From IMG/VR virus record IMGVR_UViG_3300042691_038058, positions 1 through 63,341 of that record: a DNA stretch of 63,341 bases, one strand, 5' to 3'. The stretch's first letter is position 1, and every line of letters begins with the position of its first letter. Made by a program: the position numbers and the translations under genes. Source of the stretch: a virus. The notes under the pieces are model-generated. The model saw nothing but the letters and a program-made list of their open reading frames with translations, made no database searches and had not been told where the DNA came from. Shown here piece after piece: positions 45,576-55,389 of the stretch.

Positions 45576-48500
45576 ATGGCCGTATTGGGAAGAGTTCTGA
45601 TTGGTTCGGCAGAACGTCTTGATTTACAAGATCTTTTAAGCGTAGACTCTTATACTCAGGGTGACTTCAAATACCTAATGAAGTCATTCGTGGGATCAGA
45701 TCGTCCGTATATTCTTAAAGGATTCGAGGTTGTAGATCCTAGTAATTCTATAGGATCTCAGACTGTGGCTATCAATATAGCTAACTCAGTAGTCTACTAT
45801 CCAGAATCAAGTGCTGGTCCATTTTTTTATGGCCTAGAAGAAGGCGATCCTAACGCGGCGCCGCTAGTTCCAGAACTTAGAAAAAATGCTACAAATTATG
45901 TTTATCTTGTATTGACAACTTTTGAATCAGCAAAAGACACACGCGCTTTCTGGGATCCAGATAAAGAAGGCGGAGTTGGTGGCGAATTTACGCAAGACAT
46001 AAACACTGAATCTGTACTTACAGCAGATGTGAATGTTTCTGCCGCATCATTTCCCGACAATGTAATTCCTATATGTAAAATAAAAGTCGGTACAAATTTC
46101 ATTGAATCTATAGAAGACTGCCGCGACATGATGTTTAGGTTAGGTACCGGTGGTCTTGGTCCAAACCCGCTAGCAAGATATGAATTTAGAGAAGAGCCTC
46201 TTGCAGCATATAAAAGACTAGAGCCAAATACAACAATATCTAATAAGTCTGATCCAAACTCTTTTAGAGGTGGCGATAAAAATATCCATACGCTAAAAGA
46301 ATGGATGGACGTAGTCATGACAAGACTACTAGAATTAAGCGGTAGTACATATTGGTATGAGGACACATCCACATACAGCTTGATAAACGTATTTAAAGAT
46401 GCTCTAGCTACTTCAATAAGATCTAAAGGAACCTGGGAAAATTCTGACAGTACACCTGGTCAACTTAGTTGGACTGAAGACATTGTTCTTCAATCTATGA
46501 CTGATCTTAAAGATATAATCATACGATCTGGCAGCAAGACACTATTAAATAATCAGGTAATGTTTGTACAGCATGAGAGAGATCTGCAGGCAAACAGCGG
46601 TACTGTGCCACTAGACTGGTTTAATGGGTTGCCATATGTTAACGGAGATCTTGGCTACTTTGAAAATCTATCTAAGGGTGACTGGATAAAGAGATCTGGC
46701 GACGGAGATAATCTATATCTAAGAGTAGAAGAATTTTATGATTCTATAAGTCTAGGTGGAGGAACTACTACGCCATCTCAGGCTAAATCTATCAGACTAA
46801 GTGCAGCATACTCTGGAGCAAGCGGCTCTTCTCAGGGCATATATACTAAGGGTCAATTTTTAGCCTCTGAAGTTCAAGTTGCTGATAGAACAGACCCTGT
46901 TCTTTATGAGGCAGGCGGAAATCTTTGTTGGTTAGCATCGAGATCAGACAGAGTACTCAATGTATCCAATTTGTCTTGCACTCAATTACTAATAGATATT
47001 ACAGATCATGACGGAGAGCGAGCTAAATGTACAAAGATAGCACACGGCTTATCTGACAAACAGAGAATAAAAATACTAGCAACTAGTAATTTTAATGGTG
47101 AATATCAAGTAGAGGTTGAAAGCAGCGATATATTTTTCATATCAAAAACTGGTGGACCTTTTTTAGACGAGCTATCCAGACCTGCTTATTACGCTACAGC
47201 AACAACTTCTGCTAACTCTACTGCATATGGTTTTTCACTTGAATCTGCTAATCATGGCCTAGATGTAGACGGCAACGTATTCATAGCAGGCAGCGGTAAC
47301 TTCAATGGCGAGTTCAAGGTGTTTCCTAAAACTGCCACTCAGTTCACGTTTCCTATAGCTGGTCCAATAGTTGCTGAAAATTACACCTCTGGTTTTCCAA
47401 AGGCTACGTCTATTGAGATGTATGTTAGAGCAGATCTTGGTCCTACTAAAATTGAGCAAGGCGAAAGTAAAGAGATAGGTAAAGTAGATTCTCAAAATAT
47501 AATGTCATTTATAGGCATGGATAATTCAGCGATGATGAAACCTGTCTATGCTACAGAACTAAACTACAATACACTAGATGGTTTTGTAAATTATAATTCA
47601 AGTTCAGCAGATAGTCTAACGGAAAGAGCTTCAAAATTAACTGCCATGATGGCAGATAGAATTCAAGATAGAAATCTAACTTTTGAACTTCAGAATGTTC
47701 ATGCTATAGTTAGTAATCCAAATGGATCTTATCAAGATATCGCTGTTTTTGCAAAAACAGGCTATACACCTAAGCTTGTAGTTATTCAGCCATCTACTGG
47801 CTATAAGACAGAATTGACGCTAACAAGCACAGTTAGTCTACAGGCAAATCAAACGGCCTATTTCTCTATAAACAGAAATAGCAATAGTGCAATAGGCAGT
47901 CTAGCATCACTAATAGTCGTAGACAATGATCAGTTGCCGTTAAGTGAGAACATATTTGTATTCGCCATAAGAGGAAGCACCGGCTCTGTAATGCTCTGGG
48001 ATAAGACTCCTGTAAGAGAATATGAATCAATAATAGCAGATGTAGTAGCCGAAGTTACTGAAATAACGCTTCCAGCAGCCTCCAACATAACCAGCAATCA
48101 ATACTTCCTGATAAACTCAGGCCTTGACTTAAACAAATACTATGTCTGGTTTAATAAAGATAGCACAGGTGTAAATCCACTAGTAATAGGCAGAATAGGC
48201 ATAACTGTAAATATATCTAGCGCTGATACAGCTGCAACTGTTGCACAAAAAACAGCCAATGCTATAGTAGCTACTGCGTCATTAGATTTTAGCGTCATAA
48301 ATAATTTTAATGGCACCATAACTGTGACTAATACACTTGCTGGCTTCTGTACAGACGCTGAAAACTTTAACGTAGGCAGTGGTTTTGGTGTCTTTATAGA
48401 GATAGATGGATCTGGCTCAGCGCTGCATACAGTTTCTGACGGTGACTTGCTTGAGGCAGCCATTAAAAAACTAGATCAAAAAATCTATGAGGTCATGCTC

Positions 48501-49262
48501 TCTACTCCTGAGCAAGCCTATGAAGAAAAAATAAATGTCACATCGCTGATAGCATCTGGAACTACTCTGAATCTTCCGCTTGATTCTAAGAATAGCAATC
48601 AGGTTAAAAGTTACACGGTTGGCGAAGGTCAACTAGAACTATTCTTAAATGGCCAATATCTAACAGTTGGCCAAGACTGGCTTGAAGTAGGATCAGCTGG
48701 AGCGATGTCTAAACAGATAGTTACGCTTCAAGATCTTAATCTTAGTGACGTACTGCTATTCAGAATTGACAACCATACTATTGGTTCTGGTGGTTCAGAG
48801 TCCGCTTATGGCGAAATAAATACTGCATCTAACGTTGGCCTAGGCGCTGCTGTTTTTCAGTCTAAAGTTGGAGAAGATCTGCGCTTTAGAACACTAGTTG
48901 CTGGCGCCGGTATGTCTATATCTCAGACTTCAGATTCACTAGTTATAAGTTCTGCTCCTACGGGTGCCCTGCTCAATGTAGTAACAATAAATGGCACAAA
49001 CTATGATCCGCTTTCTTCTAATGATGTTATTTTAGTAAATAACTTAGGCTTAAACGTCGATATAACGCTTCCTTCTGCGAGTCTAAACTCTGGCAAACGC
49101 TTTGACATTAAGAAGATAGATGGCGGAAATATTGTTAGGATAAAGGGCGTTTCTGGCGATACTCTAGATGGCATAGATATATTCTCTAGCTCATTAGATA
49201 TAGCTATTCAATATGAATCTGTAAGCGTAGTGAGCGATGGATCAAACTGGTATATAATTTAA
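45576..49262 (+). CDS. Tail fibre or baseplate fibre protein, 1228 aa
   Basis: AAGGAA lies seven bases before the ATG. The N-terminal 230 residues form a compact attachment-type domain (PYILKGFEVVDPSNS, then NYVYLVLTTFESA and IPICKIKVGTNFIES). The middle is strand-rich. Residues around 850-950 hold a module related to the WYDNN repeats (QYFLINSGLDLNKYYVWFN). Near residue 1085 there is a fibre repeat GEINTASNVGLGAAVF followed by LVAGAGMSI, also found in the later fibre genes. The C-terminus (SSLDIAIQYESVSVVSDG) looks like a trimeric cap. Confidence 0.75.
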   Translation: MAVLGRVLIGSAERLDLQDLLSVDSYTQGDFKYLMKSFVGSDRPYILKGFEVVDPSNSIGSQTVAINIANSVVYYPESSAGPFFYGLEEGDPNAAPLVPELRKNATNYVYLVLTTFESAKDTRAFWDPDKEGGVGGEFTQDINTESVLTADVNVSAASFPDNVIPICKIKVGTNFIESIEDCRDMMFRLGTGGLGPNPLARYEFREEPLAAYKRLEPNTTISNKSDPNSFRGGDKNIHTLKEWMDVVMTRLLELSGSTYWYEDTSTYSLINVFKDALATSIRSKGTWENSDSTPGQLSWTEDIVLQSMTDLKDIIIRSGSKTLLNNQVMFVQHERDLQANSGTVPLDWFNGLPYVNGDLGYFENLSKGDWIKRSGDGDNLYLRVEEFYDSISLGGGTTTPSQAKSIRLSAAYSGASGSSQGIYTKGQFLASEVQVADRTDPVLYEAGGNLCWLASRSDRVLNVSNLSCTQLLIDITDHDGERAKCTKIAHGLSDKQRIKILATSNFNGEYQVEVESSDIFFISKTGGPFLDELSRPAYYATATTSANSTAYGFSLESANHGLDVDGNVFIAGSGNFNGEFKVFPKTATQFTFPIAGPIVAENYTSGFPKATSIEMYVRADLGPTKIEQGESKEIGKVDSQNIMSFIGMDNSAMMKPVYATELNYNTLDGFVNYNSSSADSLTERASKLTAMMADRIQDRNLTFELQNVHAIVSNPNGSYQDIAVFAKTGYTPKLVVIQPSTGYKTELTLTSTVSLQANQTAYFSINRNSNSAIGSLASLIVVDNDQLPLSENIFVFAIRGSTGSVMLWDKTPVREYESIIADVVAEVTEITLPAASNITSNQYFLINSGLDLNKYYVWFNKDSTGVNPLVIGRIGITVNISSADTAATVAQKTANAIVATASLDFSVINNFNGTITVTNTLAGFCTDAENFNVGSGFGVFIEIDGSGSALHTVSDGDLLEAAIKKLDQKIYEVMLSTPEQAYEEKINVTSLIASGTTLNLPLDSKNSNQVKSYTVGEGQLELFLNGQYLTVGQDWLEVGSAGAMSKQIVTLQDLNLSDVLLFRIDNHTIGSGGSESAYGEINTASNVGLGAAVFQSKVGEDLRFRTLVAGAGMSISQTSDSLVISSAPTGALLNVVTINGTNYDPLSSNDVILVNNLGLNVDITLPSASLNSGKRFDIKKIDGGNIVRIKGVSGDTLDGIDIFSSSLDIAIQYESVSVVSDGSNWYII

Positions 49263-49272
49263 TTGGAGTTTT

Positions 49273-49713
49273 ATGACTTATAGACCTTATGCAGCTATAT
49301 CAAGTCTAGTTGATTCTTCTAGGGTTAGAAGTTACCTACTAAACAATTCAGGGCTTACTATACAGAAGCACGCGCCAGTTAGACTAAGCACAAGCGGCGA
49401 TCTTTCGGTAATAGACGTATCGCTAGATGCTCACGCACTTGGAGTAGTTGGAATAGCTAGCGACGTTATAAACAATGGCGATTATGGTTATGCTATAACT
49501 CATGGAAAAGTCGAAGATGTGTCCTCTTTTAATTTTGGCGATTTCATATATGTATCCAAGACTGGTGGTCTAACTAACATCCTGCCTAGCGAAGGCGTTG
49601 GCGGTTTTACTTCAGGAGACTGGGTTATAAAAGTTGGAGTAATAGGCAAAAACAAAGATAATCCACTATTAATGGATCTTTTTATTAACTTTCAGATTAT
49701 AGGTCAACTATAG
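49273..49713 (+). CDS. Small beta-rich virion protein, 146 aa
   Basis: TGGAG lies four bases before the ATG. The strand pattern (VRLSTSGDLSVIDVS, GVVGIASDVINNGDYGYAIT, GKVEDVSSFNFGDFIYVS) resembles small SH3-like decoration domains that cap phage fibres or capsids. Position between fibre genes favours a fibre accessory. Confidence 0.55.
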   Translation: MTYRPYAAISSLVDSSRVRSYLLNNSGLTIQKHAPVRLSTSGDLSVIDVSLDAHALGVVGIASDVINNGDYGYAITHGKVEDVSSFNFGDFIYVSKTGGLTNILPSEGVGGFTSGDWVIKVGVIGKNKDNPLLMDLFINFQIIGQL

Positions 49714-49714
49714 T

Positions 49715-49900
49715 ATGCAGTCATCCACTAAAAAAGTAAACGTAGAGAAACTAACAGAAGAAGAATTGCAGAAAGTTCAAGAACTTATATCTAGCAGAGT
49801 ATCTAACATATTAAATAAAGCAGACAAAGATATAAATAAATTACTGTCTAGATATGGACTTAAAGCTCAGATTTTCTTTGAGATGAGCAGGAAGGAATAG
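49715..49900 (+). CDS. Small helical protein, 61 aa, between fibre genes
   Basis: The protein is unrecognised. It starts two bases after the previous stop and ends two bases before the next start. It is charged and helical (VEKLTEEELQKVQELISSRV). A fibre-assembly chaperone role is possible from position and size. Confidence 0.55.
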   Translation: MQSSTKKVNVEKLTEEELQKVQELISSRVSNILNKADKDINKLLSRYGLKAQIFFEMSRKE

Positions 49901-49901
49901 C

Positions 49902-50414
49902 ATGGTTGAGATCAGTAAACTATCTAAGATTATTGATGGTGCCAATAGAAGCATCAGTTTATCTACCAACACTATAGTAGTAGATAATATAAAGATAAAG
50001 TTAGGCAGTAGTGATTTTATTACTTTCTCTGGAATCATAACAGGTGCAAGAACCATAACTATGCCTGATAATGATGTTGATCTTGGCCAAATACAAGAAG
50101 ATATTCAGGATCTGCAGGACTCAATTGCTGGTGTTCAGAGTCTTGTACCGACTAAAGAAAAATATTTGATGAGTGCACAGCCATCAAATCTTATCTATAT
50201 AGATCTTCAGTATGAGGCTATAGAAGAAACTATAGAAGTTTCAGTAGATAGACTTCTGCTACATGAAGACGACGATTACACTGTCTCAATAGTAGAAATA
50301 GTGCCTACCGTTTTTGTAACTAGAATAACCTGGGCCGGCGACGTTGCAGTTGGCGGAGATCAAGCACTGGACACTACCGATGTTATAAGAGTTAAATACT
50401 ATTATCAAGGCTAG
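49902..50414 (+). CDS. Short fibre protein, 170 aa
   Basis: GGAAGGA lies just before the ATG. The protein has an N-terminal strand part (TFSGIITGARTITMPDN), a short helix (QEDIQDLQDSIAGVQSL) and a C-terminal domain (IYIDLQYEAIEETIEVSVDRL, then VTRITW and LDTTDVIRVKYYYQG) that is related to the last 100 residues of the 1130-aa fibre downstream. Confidence 0.65.
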   Translation: MVEISKLSKIIDGANRSISLSTNTIVVDNIKIKLGSSDFITFSGIITGARTITMPDNDVDLGQIQEDIQDLQDSIAGVQSLVPTKEKYLMSAQPSNLIYIDLQYEAIEETIEVSVDRLLLHEDDDYTVSIVEIVPTVFVTRITWAGDVAVGGDQALDTTDVIRVKYYYQG

Positions 50415-50417
50415 TCG

Positions 50418-50490
50418 TTGACATTCTTATAGTTATACTCGTTCATGTTTAACCTAAAAATATGTTAAAATATACTCACAAATAACATAT
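50418..50490 (+). promoter_or_regulatory. Sigma-70-type promoter with inverted repeat
   Basis: TTTAAC (50448-50453), a 17-base spacer and TATACT (50471-50476) form a promoter with both boxes, unlike the TATAAT-only sites elsewhere in the tail block. A perfect 8-bp inverted repeat (ATATGTTA 50460-50467 with TAACATAT 50483-50490) overlaps the -10 and could be an operator or leader hairpin. A TTGACA at 50418-50423 has no partner at normal spacing. Confidence 0.55.
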
Positions 50491-50509
50491 CTTTAAAGGG
50501 GGATAACGA

Positions 50510-50632
50510 GTGTTTGTAACTATTCAAAAATACTATATTAATAAAAATTCAAAAGCAAAGTCTAATTTTAGACCTGAGTCTGAGCTTAAATCTAGGTCTA
50601 AATCACCCATTGCAATTATTTTTGTTAAATAG
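50510..50632 (+). CDS. Small basic protein, 40 aa, GTG start
   Basis: The protein is unrecognised. AGGGGG lies seven bases before GTG, one of the strongest sites in the right half. The product is basic with many Lys and Ser and a hydrophobic C-terminus (SKSPIAIIFVK). It stands alone behind its own promoter in front of the 1130-aa fibre gene. It might be a leader peptide for that gene. Confidence 0.5.
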   Translation: MFVTIQKYYINKNSKAKSNFRPESELKSRSKSPIAIIFVK

Positions 50633-50672
50633 TAATAATTATTATAAGAAATTTTTTTAAAAAAGGAAACGT

Positions 50673-53600
50673 ATGTCGGTAAATCCAGTAAAAGGTAAAT
50701 TTTTTAGGCTTCTAAATGGTGAAGCACTAAGAGCAAGAAACGCCGCAGATGATGGCGATATTGAAATATTAAAAGTAGGTGGGAGTGGGCCTGATCAAGA
50801 TAAGGTCATATTAAGCGAAATCCCAAAAATAGTAAATCTTACGATAGATTCTAATTTAAGCACTGAATCCTATGTAGATAGCGAGATCAGCAGCGTTAAT
50901 GATAGGATCGATGATCACGTTCAAGGGCTCGCTGAAAAGCATAATGCGGATGATATCGTAGTCGCTGCAGGCATTACAAATCTTGCAGCCACAGATGTTC
51001 AGGGTGCCTTATCCGAGCTACAAGGCGATATTAACACGATTAACTCAACACTTGGTGGTTTAAGTTTTTCTGCAGAAAACATCTCATTTGCTCCTATTGG
51101 TGCCATTGAGGCAGAGGACGTCCAGGCTGCTATTGAAGAGCTAGATACTGAAAAAGTAGCTAAAGCTGGCGACGAGATGTCTGGTGCTTTGACATTTGAT
51201 GAAGCATCTTTTGCCACATCTAGCTTATCGTCTACACAACTAGGCTTTACCACTACGGCTGGAGATTATTCAACAAACATTGGAGCCGTAGACGGTTTTG
51301 CAATTACATACAATGATCCGGGTGGAGATGTTGTCATCAGTACGGAAGTATATGATGGAGTAGTATCTTTAAACTACGCCTCTAACGGAACTACATATGA
51401 TGGTTCTATTACAATAGAAACTTCTACTGGTATAGTGTTTCAGAAAAATGATATAGTTAACCAGTTTGTATCAACCGTATCGATTAATGCTGATGCATTA
51501 GTATTAGATTTTCAAGATCAAAACTCAGGTCTTACGTCTAATACCAGCTATCAGCATAACGTAGCAAGCATTGCAGTAAATAACGGAAGTGGAGTTGCTA
51601 GTTTTACCGCGGAACCTAACTTGCCAGTTTCAAACATAGGGTTTGACGGATTGGCTCCTGCTCCTACTCTAGACACACACTTAACTTCTAAGAAGTATGT
51701 TGATGATCAATTTACTGCAGTAGAGGATGCTGTCTCTGATCACGTAAATAATCTAACTGGCGCTCATGCTGCCTCAGCTATTTCTTTTTCTAACAGCTAT
51801 GTTGACAGCAACATATCTGCTATAGAAGTTCAAGCTGCCATTCAAGAGTTAGATGTTGAGAAAGTTAAAAAGTCTGGCGATACGATGACGGGAACGCTCA
51901 TCATTAATCCTGCTTCAGGAAATGCGGCGGAATTGCTTGATTTAAATATTGGAATTCCTTCTTGGGGCCCTAACTACATTGCTGTTGCAATGGAAGACGG
52001 TAGTCCAAAACAATTCTATGCAGGATCAGGAGATCAACTAGGAGCTTTTGCTGGAACCGCTTCTAAAAAAGTTCTTATTGCTTCAGGTTTTTCATCTGGG
52101 GCTGCTTCCGGAATAGTACAGGTTGCTTCAGGAGATGCTCAGGTAAGCGGAAACTCCGGAGGGGTGGATGTTTTTTCTGGAAATGCTGTTGGAGGAATCT
52201 CTGGAGCTGCTAGATTGCTATCTGGAGCCGGAAGTTCAAATTCTGGAGCTGCGGTTGTAGCTTCTGGAGCTGCACAAACTACTGGAGCTGTTCAAATTCA
52301 GTCAGGTAATGCCTCTGCTGGTAACTCTGGTCATATTTTTCTATATACAGGTACTGCTACAGGAACTAAGGGCAGTATTTTGATTAATACTGAAATGAAC
52401 TTTCAGAATGCTGGTAAAATTACTAATCTACAAAATGCTGTTTCTGCTCAAGACGCTGTTGCAAAATCTCAATTAGATGCTGGTTTAGCACTTAAACTAG
52501 ATCTTGCTGGCGGAACAATGTCTGGAAACATTGCTATGGGCAGCAATAGCATTACTAACTTAGTAATGACAAGCGATGCTCACAGTGCTGCCACTAAAGA
52601 ATATGTTGATAATCTAGCTGAAGGTTTACACGTTCACGCTCCTGCTAGAGTAATTGCTGTAGTAGATATCGGTAGTGCTAATTTTTCTGCTGGTATTATT
52701 GATTTATCTTCTACTCCAGTGGATCTTATCGACGGTGTAGGTTCATGGGTAGTTGGTCAGCGTGTTATCCTTGCTAATCAAGAAAATGATGAATTTAGCG
52801 AACAAAACGGTATCTACGAAGTTAGTGCTGTAAGTGCAGGAGAAATTACTGAGCTCTCAAGAGCTGCAGACTTTAATTCTCCACAAGAAGCTGCTGGTGG
52901 TGACTTTATCTTCGTACAAGAAGGTACTCAGTATGCTGATACTGGTTGGGTTCAGACAGAAACTGTTGCAACAATAGACGTAAGTCCTATTAGATTCTTG
53001 CAATTCTCTGGTGCTGGTTCTTATCAGGCCGGTGATGGTCTAGATCTTGACGGTACAGTCTTTAGCGTTAATGTTAGTGAAATTGCTGGTTCAGGATTGG
53101 TTCACGATGGCAGTAACAATCTTAAACTTACAGACACTGGAGTAACTGCTGCGATTTATGGTACAACTGCTGCAAAAACAGCTAGTTTTACTGTCGATGC
53201 ACAGGGTAGATTATCGGCCGCTTCTGAACAAGATATCAGCATCCTATCAACTCAAGTAAGTGATTTTCAATCTGCTGTAAGAAATGAACTATCTGTCGGT
53301 GATACTAGTTCAATTGATATGAGCTATTCGTCTGGTCAATTTTCTGCTGATTTAGTGCTTGATCCGGTTAATAGTGCATTAGCTGTTGGGATTTCAGGTC
53401 TTTCATTGCAAAACACTGCAGTAACTGCTGCACCTTATGGTTTAACTGCCGCAAAAGCTGTTAGTTTTACTGTAGACGCACAAGGTCGATTGACATCTGC
53501 TTCTGAGCAAGATATTAGTATTGTATCTACTCAAGTAAGTGATTTTCAATCTGCTGTAAGAAATGAACTATCGTCAGGTGACGGATTAGACTACGACTCT

Positions 53601-54065
53601 GCTACTGGTGTATTCTCTGTTGACCTAAAATCTGCTGGTGGTCTAAAAATTGATGCTACAGAATTAGCAGTTGAACCTGCTGATTTTGCTGGTGACGGAT
53701 TAGAAGATGACGGTAGCGATAACTTAAAAATTAAATTAGACGGTTCATCACTTTCAGTTTCTGCTAGTGGTATAAAGTCTAATATAATTTGGCACAAACA
53801 AGCTATTGATCTTTTAGCCGCTGACATAACAAACGGCTATGTAGATCTTGCATATCTTGCAGAAGATAAGTCAATAGTTGCTTTTGTAGATCGTCTAGCT
53901 ATTCATGAGGGTGCATCAACTGGTGACAGCTTGAATGACTACTGGGTAGAAACTGTTGGTGGTGTTACTCGTGTTCGTTTTATGAATGCGTTGACATCCC
54001 CAGGACCTCAGGCGCTTGCTGCAACTGATAACTTGTTTTTCACGTATCAAAGAAAGGCTAGCTAA
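50673..54065 (+). CDS. Long tail fibre protein, 1130 aa
   Basis: AAGGAAA precedes the ATG. The protein has the collar repeat ATDVQGALSEL and AEDVQAAIEELDTEKV, a segment of short Gly/Ala/Ser repeats (IASGFSSGAASGIVQVASGD, and VVASGAAQTTGAVQIQSGNA) suited to an extended triple helix, and two tandem repeats with TAAKTASFTVDAQGRL and TAAKAVSFTVDAQGRL. It ends in the domain shared with the 170-aa protein. It is followed by a terminator. It probably forms a long receptor-binding fibre. Confidence 0.8.
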   Translation: MSVNPVKGKFFRLLNGEALRARNAADDGDIEILKVGGSGPDQDKVILSEIPKIVNLTIDSNLSTESYVDSEISSVNDRIDDHVQGLAEKHNADDIVVAAGITNLAATDVQGALSELQGDINTINSTLGGLSFSAENISFAPIGAIEAEDVQAAIEELDTEKVAKAGDEMSGALTFDEASFATSSLSSTQLGFTTTAGDYSTNIGAVDGFAITYNDPGGDVVISTEVYDGVVSLNYASNGTTYDGSITIETSTGIVFQKNDIVNQFVSTVSINADALVLDFQDQNSGLTSNTSYQHNVASIAVNNGSGVASFTAEPNLPVSNIGFDGLAPAPTLDTHLTSKKYVDDQFTAVEDAVSDHVNNLTGAHAASAISFSNSYVDSNISAIEVQAAIQELDVEKVKKSGDTMTGTLIINPASGNAAELLDLNIGIPSWGPNYIAVAMEDGSPKQFYAGSGDQLGAFAGTASKKVLIASGFSSGAASGIVQVASGDAQVSGNSGGVDVFSGNAVGGISGAARLLSGAGSSNSGAAVVASGAAQTTGAVQIQSGNASAGNSGHIFLYTGTATGTKGSILINTEMNFQNAGKITNLQNAVSAQDAVAKSQLDAGLALKLDLAGGTMSGNIAMGSNSITNLVMTSDAHSAATKEYVDNLAEGLHVHAPARVIAVVDIGSANFSAGIIDLSSTPVDLIDGVGSWVVGQRVILANQENDEFSEQNGIYEVSAVSAGEITELSRAADFNSPQEAAGGDFIFVQEGTQYADTGWVQTETVATIDVSPIRFLQFSGAGSYQAGDGLDLDGTVFSVNVSEIAGSGLVHDGSNNLKLTDTGVTAAIYGTTAAKTASFTVDAQGRLSAASEQDISILSTQVSDFQSAVRNELSVGDTSSIDMSYSSGQFSADLVLDPVNSALAVGISGLSLQNTAVTAAPYGLTAAKAVSFTVDAQGRLTSASEQDISIVSTQVSDFQSAVRNELSSGDGLDYDSATGVFSVDLKSAGGLKIDATELAVEPADFAGDGLEDDGSDNLKIKLDGSSLSVSASGIKSNIIWHKQAIDLLAADITNGYVDLAYLAEDKSIVAFVDRLAIHEGASTGDSLNDYWVETVGGVTRVRFMNALTSPGPQALAATDNLFFTYQRKAS

Positions 54066-54080
54066 TAGCTTTTAAAGTTC

Positions 54081-54098
54081 GGGGCGCTTCGGCGCCCC
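54081..54098 (+). terminator. Rho-independent terminator with UUCG loop
   Basis: GGGGCGC and GCGCCCC form a 7-bp stem closed by the very stable TTCG loop, followed by a weak TTCTT tract, 16 bases after the fibre stop. Confidence 0.75.
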
Positions 54099-54117
54099 TT
54101 CTTAAATAGGAGAACTC

Positions 54118-55389
54118 GTGACCTTACCTATTAATCCAAAATTTATTTCTGCTGACATGGCTACGGATGCTGAGGTTGAAGCAATTGAATCAGGCCTTCA
54201 GACGCAGATAAACACAATAACTGATACATCGCCTTTTCCAAATATGATATTTGTAAACAGCAAATCAGACTTTCCTGCTGCTGTTTCTGGTGTAATAACA
54301 CTAGCTGCTAACGTTACTTATTTTATAACTACTACCGTTGACTTGACTGGAGACAGGCTGGTTGGTAGTCAAAACACGACCATAATAGGCGGTTCATCAG
54401 AGAACTGCTTCCTTATATCTACTGGGCTAAGTTCCAGTACGGCGCTACTAAGTTCTGCTTGGTCCATACCAATGAGAAACATCTCAATCACACACGGCAC
54501 AGCACTAAATCTAGATGCTACTGGAAATGCCAACCAGGCTATCGACTGGTTCGGGGTGAACTTCACCAACTGTGCTAGCGTGGGGCTAATCAAGAGCTAT
54601 AACAACTTTATCATGACTGACTGCGCGTTGCTAAGCTCAGCTAACATGACTTTTGACGGCACGATATCAACTGTGGGTTTCGATCAGTGTTTGTTTACTG
54701 GTATTGCAGGTCAGACTACTTTAAATTTCCCATCTACACTGACTATAAGCAGAAGAATACGAGTAATCTATTCTTCGTTCGTTGCTTTTGGCGGAGCTAC
54801 TGCCATTTTTGTTGATCCCGCAGTTACTTTTACAGCTGGCGCAGAAAGTTACATACTAATTACAGTTAATTTTAGTGGTGGAGCTACTTACACTGGTGGA
54901 TTGACCTATACAAGCAACACAGCCTTATTCCAAAACTGTAAAGGTATTACAAATACCGCCTCAATTGGATTGATGTCATTTTCAAATAACGCAACAGAAA
55001 ATCCCATAGTAACACAAGGCGTATTTGAAAAAATTGAAGGAACAACCGTTGCATCTTCAATAAATCAAAAATTTTCACATACTAATAACAGACTAACCTA
55101 TACTGGCGGTATTACTAAAGAATTTGTTGTTACAGCTTCTGTATCGGCAAATTCGGTATCAACACAAGCCGCCAATATAACAATCAGAATTGCAAAAAAT
55201 GGAACAACTATAGCAGATTCTGAGTCTCAAGCTACTACCTCTCAAGCAGGTAGAAATGAAAACTTTTTCTGTCAGACAATAGCGACTTTAGTGCCAAATG
55301 ACTTTATAGAGATGTTTATAGCTAACAATACTACTGTTAACAACTTATTAGCTACAGAGTTAAACTTAATCGTAAGGGCGGCTGAATAA
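54118..55389 (+). CDS. Beta-helix tail fibre or tailspike-like protein, 423 aa, GTG start
   Basis: It starts with GTG, five bases after AGGAG. Residues about 45-280 show short strands with Asn and Cys turns (SIPMRNISITHGTALNLDAT, FGVNFTNCASVGLI, FDQCLFTGIAG) typical of right-handed parallel beta-helices. The last 115 residues (KEFVVTASVSANSVSTQAAN, FIEMFIANNTTVNNL) look like a jelly-roll cap seen on other phage adhesins. No catalytic residues for a depolymerase could be assigned. Confidence 0.65.
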   Translation: MTLPINPKFISADMATDAEVEAIESGLQTQINTITDTSPFPNMIFVNSKSDFPAAVSGVITLAANVTYFITTTVDLTGDRLVGSQNTTIIGGSSENCFLISTGLSSSTALLSSAWSIPMRNISITHGTALNLDATGNANQAIDWFGVNFTNCASVGLIKSYNNFIMTDCALLSSANMTFDGTISTVGFDQCLFTGIAGQTTLNFPSTLTISRRIRVIYSSFVAFGGATAIFVDPAVTFTAGAESYILITVNFSGGATYTGGLTYTSNTALFQNCKGITNTASIGLMSFSNNATENPIVTQGVFEKIEGTTVASSINQKFSHTNNRLTYTGGITKEFVVTASVSANSVSTQAANITIRIAKNGTTIADSESQATTSQAGRNENFFCQTIATLVPNDFIEMFIANNTTVNNLLATELNLIVRAAE

